Assembly: GCA_045577695.1 (NCBI GenBank)
Contig: JAZNIW010000019.1
Location: forward strand, 1 to 15,909
Direction: 5' to 3'
Source of the DNA: UMGS1279 sp045577695
Lineage (GTDB): Bacteria; Bacillota; Clostridia; Oscillospirales; Acutalibacteraceae
Length of the DNA stretch: 15,909 nucleotides
The position numbers and the translations under genes were made by a program. Below are positions 1-7,698 of the stretch, in pieces (within the stretch, counting starts at the first letter, position 1; each line of letters opens with the position of its first letter). The notes below the pieces were generated by a model that did not search any database, had not been told where the DNA came from, and worked only from the letters and a program-made list of their open reading frames with translations.

Positions 1-34
1 GACGAAAGTGCGCTCTTGGTGATATACTTTTCAT
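1..34 (-). CDS. Putative transposase, N-terminal fragment, left copy
   Basis: The first 11 codons read MKSISPRAHFR and then run off the window. The copy at 15877-15909 gives the same 11 residues, and the two base differences between the copies in this stretch are both silent third-position changes (Pro CCA/CCT and Ala GCG/GCC). That pattern supports real coding. An AAAGGAG ribosome binding site lies 11 bases before the ATG. The transposase call is an inference from location in a repeated element; nothing in 11 residues identifies a domain. Confidence 0.5.
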   Translation of the reverse strand, partial: MKSISPRAHFR

Positions 35-37
35 TAG

Positions 38-104
38 AAAAACAACTCCTTTGTGTCGATGTTGAGTTTGGTCACTTTCATCTTAACACATTTGAGTTGT
101 TTTT
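38..104 (-). promoter_or_regulatory. Hairpin sequestering the transposase ribosome binding site, left copy
   Basis: In minus-strand sense this is a three-segment stem: AAAAACAACTC with GAGTTGTTTTT, then TGTG with CACA, then GATG with CATC, around a loop of about 17 bases. The AAAGGAG site sits in the 3' arm and the adjoining internal loop, so folding would mask it. Transcripts reading through from the ymdB-like gene just upstream would contain the whole stem. Comparable end hairpins in IS10 and IS50 are known to block translation from impinging transcripts; applying that role here is inference. Confidence 0.55.
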
Positions 105-145
105 TCTATTTCTACTGTTACCTATCTATTGTATCATAACAAATT

Positions 146-934
146 TCAGTTTTTCTGCATAGGAATTGAAACAGCTTCCACAGACTCGGTATGACCTGTT
201 CGGTGATCGATGGTGAATAAACAACCATTCAACTCGGTATCCCCAACAGCGTTCACAAAACGAACCGGCCACTTATCTTTTAATTTTTTTATAATAATTT
301 CTTTTTCTACACCTAAAACCGAATCTTTTACACCGGTCATTCCCAAATCGGTGATATAACCGGTCTTTTGTGGTAAAATTTGCGCATCGGCCGTTTGCAC
401 ATGGGTATGCGTTCCAAATAAGGCCGAAACACGTCCGTCTACATAAAATCCCATCGATCGTTTTTCCGAAGTAGCTTCGGCGTGAAAATCTACGAAAATA
501 TTTTTAATGCTTTGTTCCCGGGCGGATTCGATTAAGCGGTCAATTGTGCGAAAGGGGCATTCCATATTTTCCATATATACTACACCCAACACATTCAACA
601 CCGCCACTTGAGTATAACCTAAGTCAACTACTCGCATACCGGTGCCGGGTAGGGCAGCGGGAAAATTGGCTGGCCGCAGTAAAAATTCGTTTGTATCCAG
701 CATAGGAAATATCTCTTGTCGACGCAAAGTATGATTTCCACCGGTTATTACATCAACACCAGCCGCAAACAGTTGCTCGGCCGAATGGGGGAGAATTCCA
801 TTTCCTTCTGCTGAATTTTCACCATTGGCAATAACCAAATCAATAGCATATTCTCTTTTTAACCGCGGGAGCATTTTCAGTAATGTTTCACAGCCGCATT
901 TACCGCAAACATCCCCAATGGCTAAAACTTTCAT
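146..934 (-). CDS. YmdB-family metallophosphoesterase
   Basis: Encodes 262 residues, the usual size for the YmdB/TIGR00282 family, cytosolic dinuclear-metal phosphodiesterases; Bacillus subtilis YmdB hydrolyses 2',3'- and 3',5'-cyclic nucleotides and affects biofilm and motility decisions. Visible metal-site motifs are GDV at 7-9, NGEN at 37-40, GGNH at 65-68, FHAE at 150-153 and GTHTH at 174-178. The ATG at 934 is chosen because it opens the family's MKVLAIGDV start and has GAAAGG about 10 bases upstream; the 35 in-frame codons before it lie across the promoter. The gene stands alone, divergent from the lipoprotein cluster. Its stop is 4 bp from an insertion-sequence end, so it has no terminator of its own that I can see. 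The family is clear; the physiological role here is not. Confidence 0.93.
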   Translation of the reverse strand: MKVLAIGDVCGKCGCETLLKMLPRLKREYAIDLVIANGENSAEGNGILPHSAEQLFAAGVDVITGGNHTLRRQEIFPMLDTNEFLLRPANFPAALPGTGMRVVDLGYTQVAVLNVLGVVYMENMECPFRTIDRLIESAREQSIKNIFVDFHAEATSEKRSMGFYVDGRVSALFGTHTHVQTADAQILPQKTGYITDLGMTGVKDSVLGVEKEIIIKKLKDKWPVRFVNAVGDTELNGCLFTIDHRTGHTESVEAVSIPMQKN

Positions 935-957
935 AGTTACACAACCTTTCAAATTAT

Positions 958-986
958 ATTTTACACAGAAAAAAGGGTGTTTGCAA
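958..986 (-). promoter_or_regulatory. Promoter of the ymdB-like gene
   Basis: Minus-strand TTGCAA (981-986), a 17-bp spacer and TAAAAT (958-963), about 24 bases before the start codon. This is a fair sigma-A match in the right place. Confidence 0.55.
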
Positions 987-1077
987 TACTTTTTGGTAAG
1001 GTTTTTAGCTAAAAAATTGATTTCATTTGTTTTCCACAAAATAGAGTTTATTAAAAAGAAGTTTTCACATAATTTGC

Positions 1078-1106
1078 TTGACGAAACGAGAAAAAACGTG
1101 TATGAT
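1078..1106 (+). promoter_or_regulatory. Promoter of the three-lipoprotein cluster
   Basis: TTGACG (1078-1083), 17-bp spacer, TATGAT (1101-1106). The next comparable promoter on this strand was not found before the terminator at 2689, so one transcript probably covers all three lipoprotein genes. Confidence 0.7.
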
Positions 1107-1151
1107 AGATTTAGGTTTTATGAAGGATAAAGAAAGAGACGGGTGCTTGTA

Positions 1152-1496
1152 ATGAAAAAATTTTTTATACTTGTTGCGCTGCTGTTATCTATTTTTTGCT
1201 CTGTTATTTCCCTGTCGGGGTGCAAGGGTTTTAACCGTTGGTTGGATGTAAATCTGCCTTTTTTGAATGATTCCAATTCTTCTTCGTCTTCAATTAAGGC
1301 CAGCTCTTCGGAGAAAGAATCCTCGGTTATAGCAGAAACTTCCTCGCAAAAAGAAAGTGAATCTTCCTCACAAAAGGAAAACAAACCTTCTTCACAAAAC
1401 CACCAAAAACCCACGACGTCTTCTATGCCGCAAGAAATCGATGATGGACCGATTGAGTGGACCAATGACTATATTCCGCAAAAACGTGATTATTAA
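1152..1496 (+). CDS. Small Ser-rich lipoprotein
   Basis: Encodes 114 residues. A lipoprotein signal peptide covers residues 1-24 (MKK, hydrophobic core, LSGC lipobox with the modified Cys at 24), so the mature protein is membrane-anchored outside the cell. After a short segment, residues 42-92 are a Ser/Glu/Lys-rich low-complexity stretch typical of a wall-spanning linker, ending in a small acidic/aromatic tail around 96-107. I recognise no domain and no function. The start could be ATG 1152 (preferred: normal signal-peptide beginning) or GTG 1143, since neither has a strong ribosome binding site. It is first of three lipoprotein genes in the same direction. Confidence 0.75.
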   Translation: MKKFFILVALLLSIFCSVISLSGCKGFNRWLDVNLPFLNDSNSSSSSIKASSSEKESSVIAETSSQKESESSSQKENKPSSQNHQKPTTSSMPQEIDDGPIEWTNDYIPQKRDY

Positions 1497-1560
1497 AAAA
1501 ATCCTTATAACCTTATAAAATAAGAATTCGACCGAAATTTTGGATGAAGGAGTGAGAAGT

Positions 1561-1821
1561 TTGATATTTTGGAAACGCTGCATACATACATTTGCTATTC
1601 TTTTATGCATATGCTTTTTAACCGTATGCGTGGTTGGTTGTCGAACAAATAATGAGGAATCACCTTCTTCCCAGAGTGGAAGTGTTACACAGGACAATAA
1701 AGAACAAGAAAAAAATTCTTCCTATGTTGATTCGCAAGATTCCAATTCGAATGACGAAAAAAATTCAGTTGATTTTTACGACGAAGACATTGTGATTGAT
1801 ATGGGAGACGAGCTTTCCTAA
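1561..1821 (+). CDS. Very small lipoprotein, TTG start
   Basis: Encodes 86 residues. The TTG at 1561 is preferred because GAAGGAG (1546-1552) lies 8 bases before it; an in-frame TTG at 1540 would place that ribosome binding site inside the gene. The product has a basic start, a Cys-rich hydrophobic segment (residues 11-25) and a VVGC lipobox with Cys27. The remaining 59 residues are hydrophilic, rich in Ser, Asn, Asp and Glu, ending in an acidic run (DFYDEDIVIDMGDE). No domain is recognisable. Its small size and position between two other lipoproteins suggest a shared envelope role, which is inference only. Confidence 0.7.
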   Translation: MIFWKRCIHTFAILLCICFLTVCVVGCRTNNEESPSSQSGSVTQDNKEQEKNSSYVDSQDSNSNDEKNSVDFYDEDIVIDMGDELS

Positions 1822-1857
1822 AACCATTATATAATAAATTAGGGAGATTTTTGATTT

Positions 1858-2670
1858 ATGAAAAAATTGATGATTAAAATCTTCGCATTACTCTCATTGT
1901 TACTTTTGGTTGTGGGCTTATGCGCTTGTAATTCGACTGATGTTTGGACAAATGTTGAGGATGATACTTTTTATGAAGAAGAAAATATTATCCAAAAATT
2001 CGAGAAACCCGAAACTTATGCTACCATTTTAAATATTAAAATGAATGCTGAATTCAATTTGTATTTAGATGAAGACAATAATGTAATTGCTATAGAACCG
2101 ATCAATAAACCATCACAAGGTTTTTCACTCTCTATTCCAAAGAGAACCCATCTACAAACGGTTCTTGAAGCAATGGTTACTGCGGTGGAAAAATCCGGCG
2201 TGGCGTTAAAAAAAGGCAGTGTCAAGTTTTGTATCTTAGAATCAAAAAGCGAAAAATTCAACCAAGAATCCTTTTTAAAAGAGGTTCAAAAATGGGCAGA
2301 TGATACGGCTGAAAAAACAACTGGCTCACAAAATGTAACCGTGACATCCGGTGGCAACACCTCTAAGGTAATTGGAAACGACGGAAACACTGTCTTTGAA
2401 TCCTCTTCCAAGATTCCAATTATTATTCTTCCCGGTGATTCTACTTCTTCCAACAAACCTACCGTTACCACTACTTCTTCGAAAAAGCCAACGGTAGCAA
2501 CTTCCTCAAAGAAGCCGACCCCGTCCAACTCATCTACATCATCGACATCATCTACATCTTCTTTGGAAGAACCGGCTACCTCCTCAGAATCTCCGGAAAC
2601 CACTACATCTAAGAAACCGTCTCCGATTATTCCTTCTGATCCAAGCTGGACTTATCCAATTATTCCCTAA
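1858..2670 (+). CDS. Lipoprotein with an RsgI-like middle region and a Ser/Thr/Lys-rich tail
   Basis: Encodes 270 residues. A signal peptide ends in an LCAC lipobox (Cys24). Residues about 54-150 look folded: the stretch around INIKMN-type residues 58-82 (NIKMNAEFNLYLDEDNNVIA) resembles the 'NPSIEL...N..VI' strand pattern of the extracytoplasmic domain of RsgI-type anti-sigma factors, followed by two helices. This likeness is from memory of the family and is tentative. Residues about 195-255 are low-complexity TSSKKPT and SST repeats, likely a flexible wall-spanning linker, followed by a Pro/Ile-rich end. GGGAG lies about 11 bases before the ATG. The gene is followed by a strong terminator, closing the cluster. 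No transmembrane or sigma-binding segment is present, so it is not a complete RsgI. Confidence 0.75.
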   Translation: MKKLMIKIFALLSLLLLVVGLCACNSTDVWTNVEDDTFYEEENIIQKFEKPETYATILNIKMNAEFNLYLDEDNNVIAIEPINKPSQGFSLSIPKRTHLQTVLEAMVTAVEKSGVALKKGSVKFCILESKSEKFNQESFLKEVQKWADDTAEKTTGSQNVTVTSGGNTSKVIGNDGNTVFESSSKIPIIILPGDSTSSNKPTVTTTSSKKPTVATSSKKPTPSNSSTSSTSSTSSLEEPATSSESPETTTSKKPSPIIPSDPSWTYPIIP

Positions 2671-2688
2671 ACTTTTTTCCTAAACGAA

Positions 2689-2738
2689 AAGAAAGCGGAA
2701 GATTGCATCTTAGCATTCTTCCGCTTTCTTATTTTTTT
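2689..2738 (+). terminator. Rho-independent terminator after the lipoprotein cluster
   Basis: A 14-bp perfect stem (2689-2702 with 2717-2730, core AAAGCGGAAGA) and a 14-base loop are followed by a run of seven T. It lies between convergent operons, and no better structure was found for the end of the liv operon, so it may act on both strands. Confidence 0.85.
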
Positions 2739-2793
2739 GTAATAAAAAGATAGCTCTTCCGCAAAAAAGCCGTTGAACCATCTTTTTTCAAAA

Positions 2794-3504
2794 TTAACCA
2801 CCAAGGTAAGCTTTTTTGACGGCGTCGCTTTGCATCAGTTCTTTTCCGGTACCGGTAAGCACAATACTACCGTTTTCCAAAACATATCCACGGTCGGATA
2901 TAGCTAAGGATTTACCGGCATTTTGTTCCACCAGCAAAACGGTTGTACCATCGTTATTGATGGATTGTATGATTTCAAATACTTGATCCACCAAAAGGGG
3001 AGAAAGCCCCATCGAAGGTTCATCTAGCATCAATAGTTTAGGATGACTCATCAAGGCACGGCCCATAGCAAGCATTTGTTGCTCACCACCGGAGAGTGTG
3101 CCGGCAATCTGATTTTTGCGTTCGGACAAACGGGGGAAAAGGGTATAAATATGATCCAGGTCCTCTTTAAAAGTTGTGTTTTTCTTCAAAGAATAGGCAC
3201 CCATCATAAGATTTTCATAAACCGTCAATTCTTGGAAAACACGACGGCCTTCAGGTACCTGCGTCATTCCCAAATGCACTATTTTGTGACATGGAGTTTT
3301 GGTAATATCGTTCCCGTTAAAGGTAACGGTTCCAGCACGGGAAGGAATCAAGCCGACGACACTTTGCATCGTAGTGGTTTTGCCGGCACCATTGGCACCA
3401 ATAAGGGTGACAATTTCCCCTTCATTTACTTCAAAGTTAATTCCTTTTAAGGCGCAAATAACACCGTAATAAACTTCTAAATCTTTTACTTCTAACAATG
3501 CCAT
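2794..3504 (-). CDS. livF: Branched-chain amino acid ABC transporter ATP-binding protein LivF
   Basis: Encodes 236 residues, one of the two ATPases of a LivFGHM-type importer at the inner face of the membrane. Walker A GANGAGKTT is at 36-44, Q-loop Gln82 with the following VPEGRRVF typical of LivF, signature LSGGEQQ at 137-143, Walker B LLMLDEP at 157-163, and the family's VEQN in place of the H-loop at 192-195. The ATG at 3504 has GGAGG 8 bases upstream; in-frame codons before it overlap the end of livG. It is the last gene of the operon, 4 bp after livG. Confidence 0.95.
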   Translation of the reverse strand: MALLEVKDLEVYYGVICALKGINFEVNEGEIVTLIGANGAGKTTTMQSVVGLIPSRAGTVTFNGNDITKTPCHKIVHLGMTQVPEGRRVFQELTVYENLMMGAYSLKKNTTFKEDLDHIYTLFPRLSERKNQIAGTLSGGEQQMLAMGRALMSHPKLLMLDEPSMGLSPLLVDQVFEIIQSINNDGTTVLLVEQNAGKSLAISDRGYVLENGSIVLTGTGKELMQSDAVKKAYLGG

Positions 3505-3508
3505 TCGC

Positions 3509-4279
3509 TTAACCTCCGATATAGGCCTTAATAACCTCGGGGTCATTAAGCGCAGATTTTGTATCACCTTGAGCCAAAACTGTTCCAAAGTTTAAAACGG
3601 TTATTTCATCGCACAAACCTGCAACAAACTTCATATCATGCTCAATCAAAAGAATTGTCATATCAAAATTATCGCGGATAAAGCGAATGGTTTTAACCAG
3701 ATCTTCTGTTTCATGCGGGTTCATACCAGCTGCTGGCTCATCCAACAATAACAGCTTCGGATTCGTTGCCAAAGCACGTGCAATCTCTAATTTCCGTTGT
3801 TTTCCGTAAGGAAGATTGCAGGCAAGGTTATTGCGTTCTTCTTCTAAATCAAATATCCGAAGTAAATCTTTTGCACGTTCTCGCATAGCTTTTTCGGTTT
3901 TAAAATAGCGGGGGAGACGGAATAATGTTTCGATAAAATTACAACGAAATTCCGGCTGATTGTGTAGTCCGACCATAACATTACGAATTACCGTCATATT
4001 ATTAAACAAACGGATATTCTGAAATGTGCGGGCAATGCCTTTGTGATTGATTTTTTCCTGGGTCAGACCGGTCAGTTCCTCACCATCTAAATAAAATGTA
4101 CCGGTTGTGGGTTTATAGACACCGGTAAGCAGGTTGAAAATAGTTGTTTTTCCCGCGCCGTTGGGGCCAATCAAACCGTAAAGCTGTTTTTTTCGGATCT
4201 CTAAATTTACATTTTGCGCCGCTTTTAAACCGCCAAAGGAAATACCGAGATTTTCTGTTTTTAAGATAATATCTGACAT
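3509..4279 (-). CDS. livG: Branched-chain amino acid ABC transporter ATP-binding protein LivG
   Basis: Encodes 256 residues, the second ATPase of the importer. Walker A GPNGAGKT is at 38-45, Q-loop TFQNIRLF at 85-92, the LivG-type signature YGKQRKLE at 158-165 (YGKQ instead of SGGQ), Walker B LLLLDEP at 176-182 and H-loop His214. The start codon directly abuts the livM stop, and its ribosome binding site AAGGAGGGG forms the last codons of livM, so translation of the two is probably coupled. Confidence 0.95.
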   Translation of the reverse strand: MSDIILKTENLGISFGGLKAAQNVNLEIRKKQLYGLIGPNGAGKTTIFNLLTGVYKPTTGTFYLDGEELTGLTQEKINHKGIARTFQNIRLFNNMTVIRNVMVGLHNQPEFRCNFIETLFRLPRYFKTEKAMRERAKDLLRIFDLEEERNNLACNLPYGKQRKLEIARALATNPKLLLLDEPAAGMNPHETEDLVKTIRFIRDNFDMTILLIEHDMKFVAGLCDEITVLNFGTVLAQGDTKSALNDPEVIKAYIGG

Positions 4280-5413
4280 TTAATTCCCCTCCTTCTTATC
4301 GGGATCGACGGTAGAAGAGGTCGGTTGAATGTCAACCGAAAGGATCTCGTTCATTTCTATCTTGGTTGGCACACGATCCCATTTCGCCTCATCATCTCTA
4401 CGACGGGACGGATCGTGCTTACGAAGTTTTCCAATCAAAACGCCTAAATTGTAGGTGGTTCGGAAATTTTTTAAGGCTGGTGCGTTGTTGTAGATGACTA
4501 CTAAAATCAAGATAAGGGCGTAAAGAAGATCCTGCAGTACTGCCAAATTACCGGTTAGCGTCGTTTGTAAAGCAGTATCTAAATACGTAATCAAGGTAGC
4601 GGCAATAATAGCACCGTTGATGCTACCCATACCACCCAAAACTACCATAACCAAAATTTCAATGGAATAGTTATAGTCGAAGTTTGTGCTTTGTACGGTA
4701 TAGTTGCTATAACTGTACAGTACACCGGCAATACCTGCAAATAAAGAAGAGATGGTAAACACACTAAGTTTGTACTTAGTTATATTAATTCCGGTAGCCT
4801 TAGCAGCAATTTCATTATCACGAATGGAAGTAATTGCACGACCATGTTTGGAATTTATTAAATTTTGAATAACAGCAAGACAGCCTAAAACTAGAATAAA
4901 GGCAAAAATGAATAAATAATCTTTGTTGTATCTCGGGGTAGTAAGGCCAAGAGATCCACCAAACGACTCGCTGCTGGAATTCATAAAAATAGAACGCACA
5001 ATCTCACCAAATGCCAAAGTTACAATGGCAAGATAGTCACCTTTTAAGCGAAGCGCAGGTAATCCAATCACAATACCGCAACCTGCAGCAGCAATGCCGC
5101 CAACAATTATGGCGATCAAGAACACCAAAAACTGATTGCCAATCATCGGTTCTAATACCGTAGCAACTTTACCGCCAAGATAAGCACCCACACACATAAA
5201 GCCGGCATGTCCGAGAGAAAGCTCTCCCAAAAAGCCAACAACCATACTAAGGGAAGCGGCAAGAATGATTGAAATCGCAATCTTTTCCAGCAAAAAGGCT
5301 GAAGACGATTCCAAAACACCGCCGAGAGACATACCGCCAAAAACAATGGTTACAATGGCAACAGCAATGTAATTGATATAATGCTTCCATTTTATATTGC
5401 TGAGTTTTGTCAT
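4280..5413 (-). CDS. livM: Branched-chain amino acid ABC transporter permease LivM
   Basis: Encodes 377 residues, a polytopic membrane permease with about eight to ten hydrophobic segments between residues 13 and 320. The LivM hallmark LPALRLKGDYLAIVTLAFGE is at 118-137, and an AGIAGVLYS-like segment and a GGMGS-NGA loop follow. Residues after about 320 form a charged, Arg/Asp/Glu-rich cytoplasmic tail of about 55 residues with no recognised domain. The ATG overlaps the livH stop by one base (TAATG), a translational-coupling arrangement. Confidence 0.94.
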   Translation of the reverse strand: MTKLSNIKWKHYINYIAVAIVTIVFGGMSLGGVLESSSAFLLEKIAISIILAASLSMVVGFLGELSLGHAGFMCVGAYLGGKVATVLEPMIGNQFLVFLIAIIVGGIAAAGCGIVIGLPALRLKGDYLAIVTLAFGEIVRSIFMNSSSESFGGSLGLTTPRYNKDYLFIFAFILVLGCLAVIQNLINSKHGRAITSIRDNEIAAKATGINITKYKLSVFTISSLFAGIAGVLYSYSNYTVQSTNFDYNYSIEILVMVVLGGMGSINGAIIAATLITYLDTALQTTLTGNLAVLQDLLYALILILVVIYNNAPALKNFRTTYNLGVLIGKLRKHDPSRRRDDEAKWDRVPTKIEMNEILSVDIQPTSSTVDPDKKEGN

Positions 5414-6285
5414 TATACCTTCTCCCTTCTTACCTTGCCGAGTATGCCTGTGGGCTTTACAAGGAGGATGATGATCAAAATTAAAAATTCGATCGCATCG
5501 GTGTAGGGGGCGATGGCGGGCAAATGTAGAGAAAATGCTTCAACAACCCCCATTAAAATACCGCCAAGCATGGCACCGGGTATCGAACCAATACCACCAA
5601 TAACAGCGGCAGTAAAGGCTTTAATACCAGGCATTGCACCCAAAGTATTGGAGAGAGAAGGAGATTTCAACAACATAAAGAAACCTGCAAAAGCCGCCAA
5701 AGCAGAACCAATAGCAAAGGTAATAGTAATAATTCCGTTTACATCAATACCCATCAGTTGTGCGGCACCGCGATCTTCCGAGACGGCGATCATTGCACGA
5801 CCAATTCTGGTATACTTTACAAATAGGCTGAGTACAACCATAATGACCACCGAGCAAAACAGAGTAATCAAGGTGTAAACAGGAATTGTAAGCCCACCCA
5901 GTTGCAGATTTTCAAAATCAGCAACAATGACCATTTTCGGGGCAGAACCAAAAGTAATCTGTGCAGTGGATTGTAATAGATAACTCATACCGATAGCGGT
6001 AATTAAAACTGCAAGCGGAGAAGCACCACGAAGTGGTTTATAAGCTAATTTTTCAATCGTGACACCAAGCAGTATGCAGAACAAAACCGCAGCAATTAAA
6101 CCCAAAATTGGGTTGCCAAGTGCAGTCATTGTAACGAATATCATATATCCGCCAACCATAATCACATCGCCGTGTGCAAAATTCAGCATTTTCGCGATAC
6201 CATAAACCATGGTATACCCCAATGCAATCATTGCATATGTACTACCGATGCTTAGTCCACTGATCAAAGTTTCAATCAATTCCAT
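5413..6285 (-). CDS. livH: Branched-chain amino acid ABC transporter permease LivH
   Basis: Encodes 290 residues, the usual LivH length; it pairs with LivM to form the membrane channel. The diagnostic N-terminal region with IGSTYAMIALGYTMVYG and LNFAHGD (residues about 12-40) is present, as is the EDRGAAQLMGI cytoplasmic coupling loop, then several hydrophobic segments to the end. AGGA lies about 7 bases before the ATG. It is separated from livJ by 81 bp holding a strong hairpin. Confidence 0.94.
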   Translation of the reverse strand: MELIETLISGLSIGSTYAMIALGYTMVYGIAKMLNFAHGDVIMVGGYMIFVTMTALGNPILGLIAAVLFCILLGVTIEKLAYKPLRGASPLAVLITAIGMSYLLQSTAQITFGSAPKMVIVADFENLQLGGLTIPVYTLITLFCSVVIMVVLSLFVKYTRIGRAMIAVSEDRGAAQLMGIDVNGIITITFAIGSALAAFAGFFMLLKSPSLSNTLGAMPGIKAFTAAVIGGIGSIPGAMLGGILMGVVEAFSLHLPAIAPYTDAIEFLILIIILLVKPTGILGKVRREKV

Positions 6286-6304
6286 ACAAACATCCTAAAA
6301 CTAT

Positions 6305-6344
6305 GAGAATTTGCCGGAGTAGAAATTCCACACCGGCAAATCTC
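6305..6344 (-). promoter_or_regulatory. Intercistronic stem-loop between livJ and livH
   Basis: TTTGCCGG pairs with CCGGCAAA, extended by GAGA/TCTC with one bulged base, around a loop of about 15 bases. No clear T run follows on the minus strand, so full termination is unlikely. In many binding-protein-dependent operons such a stem partly blocks elongation or protects the upstream mRNA, giving more binding protein than permease; that role is inferred here. Confidence 0.6.
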
Positions 6345-6366
6345 AATGAATTCAATCTAATATAAA

Positions 6367-7521
6367 TTATTTACTAGCTTCCTTCAAAACGTACTTAACA
6401 GCACCTTTCGAAACATAACCATTGTCTTCCCAAGTGATGTTAGAACCGGTAGCACCCGAATAGCTGAAATCACCGGTGAATTGCTCTTTCAAAATCTCGC
6501 AGAGGTCAGAAGCGGAGATGGTAACATCAATGGTTTTTCCGGTTTCTTTCGCGGCCTTCATCGCATTAAACAGCGCATATACGCAGTCATAAGCAGAAGC
6601 GCCAAACTGATTTAAAGTATCGGTACCGAATTTATCGGTGTACTTTTTAATAAAGTCGGCAGCCGCGCCATCTTTGGCATTGGAATCAAAGTGAGAAAGC
6701 ATCGAAACTTCCTGCGGAATGGTGGAAAGATCTAACTGACCGGCCAAACCGTCGAAACCATCGCAGCCATAGTAAACAGCATCTTTCGCAATCAAGTCTT
6801 TGGCTTGGGTCATAAATACCGAAGCCGGTTGATAATAAATGGGCATAAAGATGAATTTGCAATCTTTTAAAGCATTGATTTGGGTAGAGAAGTCAGAAGC
6901 TTCACCGGTAAACACGGTTTCCACAACCGAGATAGAGTCTTTCAAAGCGCCTTTGAATTGCTTGTAAATACCGTTGGAATAAGCATCGTCGGATTTGTAG
7001 AAGACACCGATTTTTTCCAAATTAAGGCCGTTTACATATTCGGCGGCAACTTTACCTTGGTTACCGTCAGCAAAGCACATCTGGAAACCGTTTTTATTTT
7101 TCGGAATATCGTCACCCGAGGCGGAAGGAGTGATGAAGAATACATTGTCTTCTACCGACAAATTGGTAAACTCCAAGCCGGGGCCGGTGGTAACAGTACC
7201 AAGAGAGAGCTGCATACCGCTTTCCAGAAGGGAGGCATAGTTTGCGGCAACCTTGGTTGCATCGTGAGTATCGTCAAGTGCAATAAGTTTAAAGTTGACA
7301 CCGTCAAGACCGCCGTTGGCATTGATTTCATCGACAGCCATTTTAGCGGAATTTTGAACTGCTACACCGTAAACAGCAGCAGCGCCGGTAAGCGGACCGG
7401 AAACACCGATAACAAACTCTTTGTTATTAGTGGTATAGCTTTTTTTGCCACAACCGGCAAAGCAGGTTACCACAAGAACAAGAGCCAAAATAAGGGCTGC
7501 AAGTTTTTGGATGGATTTCAT
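6367..7521 (-). CDS. livJ: Branched-chain amino acid ABC transporter substrate-binding lipoprotein LivJ
   Basis: Encodes 384 residues. A lipoprotein signal peptide ends in FAGC (Cys24), so the protein is tethered to the outer face of the membrane. The mature part begins FVIGVSGPLTGAAAVYG (residues 36-52), the hallmark of the Leu/Ile/Val-binding type I periplasmic-binding fold, with AVDEINANGG and LIALDD further on. It is the first gene of the operon, preceded by AAAGAGG at 8 bases and a near-perfect promoter. The bound ligand could be another amino acid or an amide or urea-type compound; sequence reading alone does not settle it. Confidence 0.93.
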   Translation of the reverse strand: MKSIQKLAALILALVLVVTCFAGCGKKSYTTNNKEFVIGVSGPLTGAAAVYGVAVQNSAKMAVDEINANGGLDGVNFKLIALDDTHDATKVAANYASLLESGMQLSLGTVTTGPGLEFTNLSVEDNVFFITPSASGDDIPKNKNGFQMCFADGNQGKVAAEYVNGLNLEKIGVFYKSDDAYSNGIYKQFKGALKDSISVVETVFTGEASDFSTQINALKDCKFIFMPIYYQPASVFMTQAKDLIAKDAVYYGCDGFDGLAGQLDLSTIPQEVSMLSHFDSNAKDGAAADFIKKYTDKFGTDTLNQFGASAYDCVYALFNAMKAAKETGKTIDVTISASDLCEILKEQFTGDFSYSGATGSNITWEDNGYVSKGAVKYVLKEASK

Positions 7522-7572
7522 ATTTATTACCTCTTTCTTTTTTAAAATTCTACGTAGAAAAAACTTATATTA

Positions 7573-7601
7573 ATTATAAAATACTTTTCTATGTTTGTCA
7601 A
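7573..7601 (-). promoter_or_regulatory. Promoter of the liv operon
   Basis: Minus-strand TTGACA (7596-7601), 17-bp spacer, TATAAT (7573-7578): a perfect sigma-A consensus about 50 bases before the livJ ATG. This implies high basal expression unless repressed. I saw no convincing operator or riboswitch in the leader. Confidence 0.85.
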
Positions 7602-7698
7602 TAAGAAATTCATAATTTTTTCATAAAAACAAGGGGTTTGTGATATAATTTATAAAAAGATTCGCAATTTATGCAAAAAATATGAATAAATATACACC

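Larger units (their letters stand above)
1..141 (-). mobile_element. 5' end of an insertion-sequence-like element, left copy
   Basis: Bases 2-141 match the reverse complement of 15770-15909 with 132 of 140 identities and no gaps, and similarity stops abruptly at 141, so 141 is the likely element tip (outer end reads TGTTATGATAC inward). The copy contains a nested hairpin around a ribosome binding site and then an ATG at 34 reading out of the window. The tip lies only 4 bp beyond the ymdB-like stop codon, so the element appears to have inserted immediately downstream of that gene and in the same direction. That it is an insertion sequence is inferred from two diverged copies with a shared reading frame; the family cannot be named from 11 codons. 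Confidence 0.7.

Noticed and set aside
2744..2787. Second terminator for the liv operon from AAAAAGAT/ATCTTTTT arms
   Set aside because: The arms are almost only A/T with a 28-base loop, so the stem would be weak; the GC-containing stem at 2689-2730 is the better candidate.
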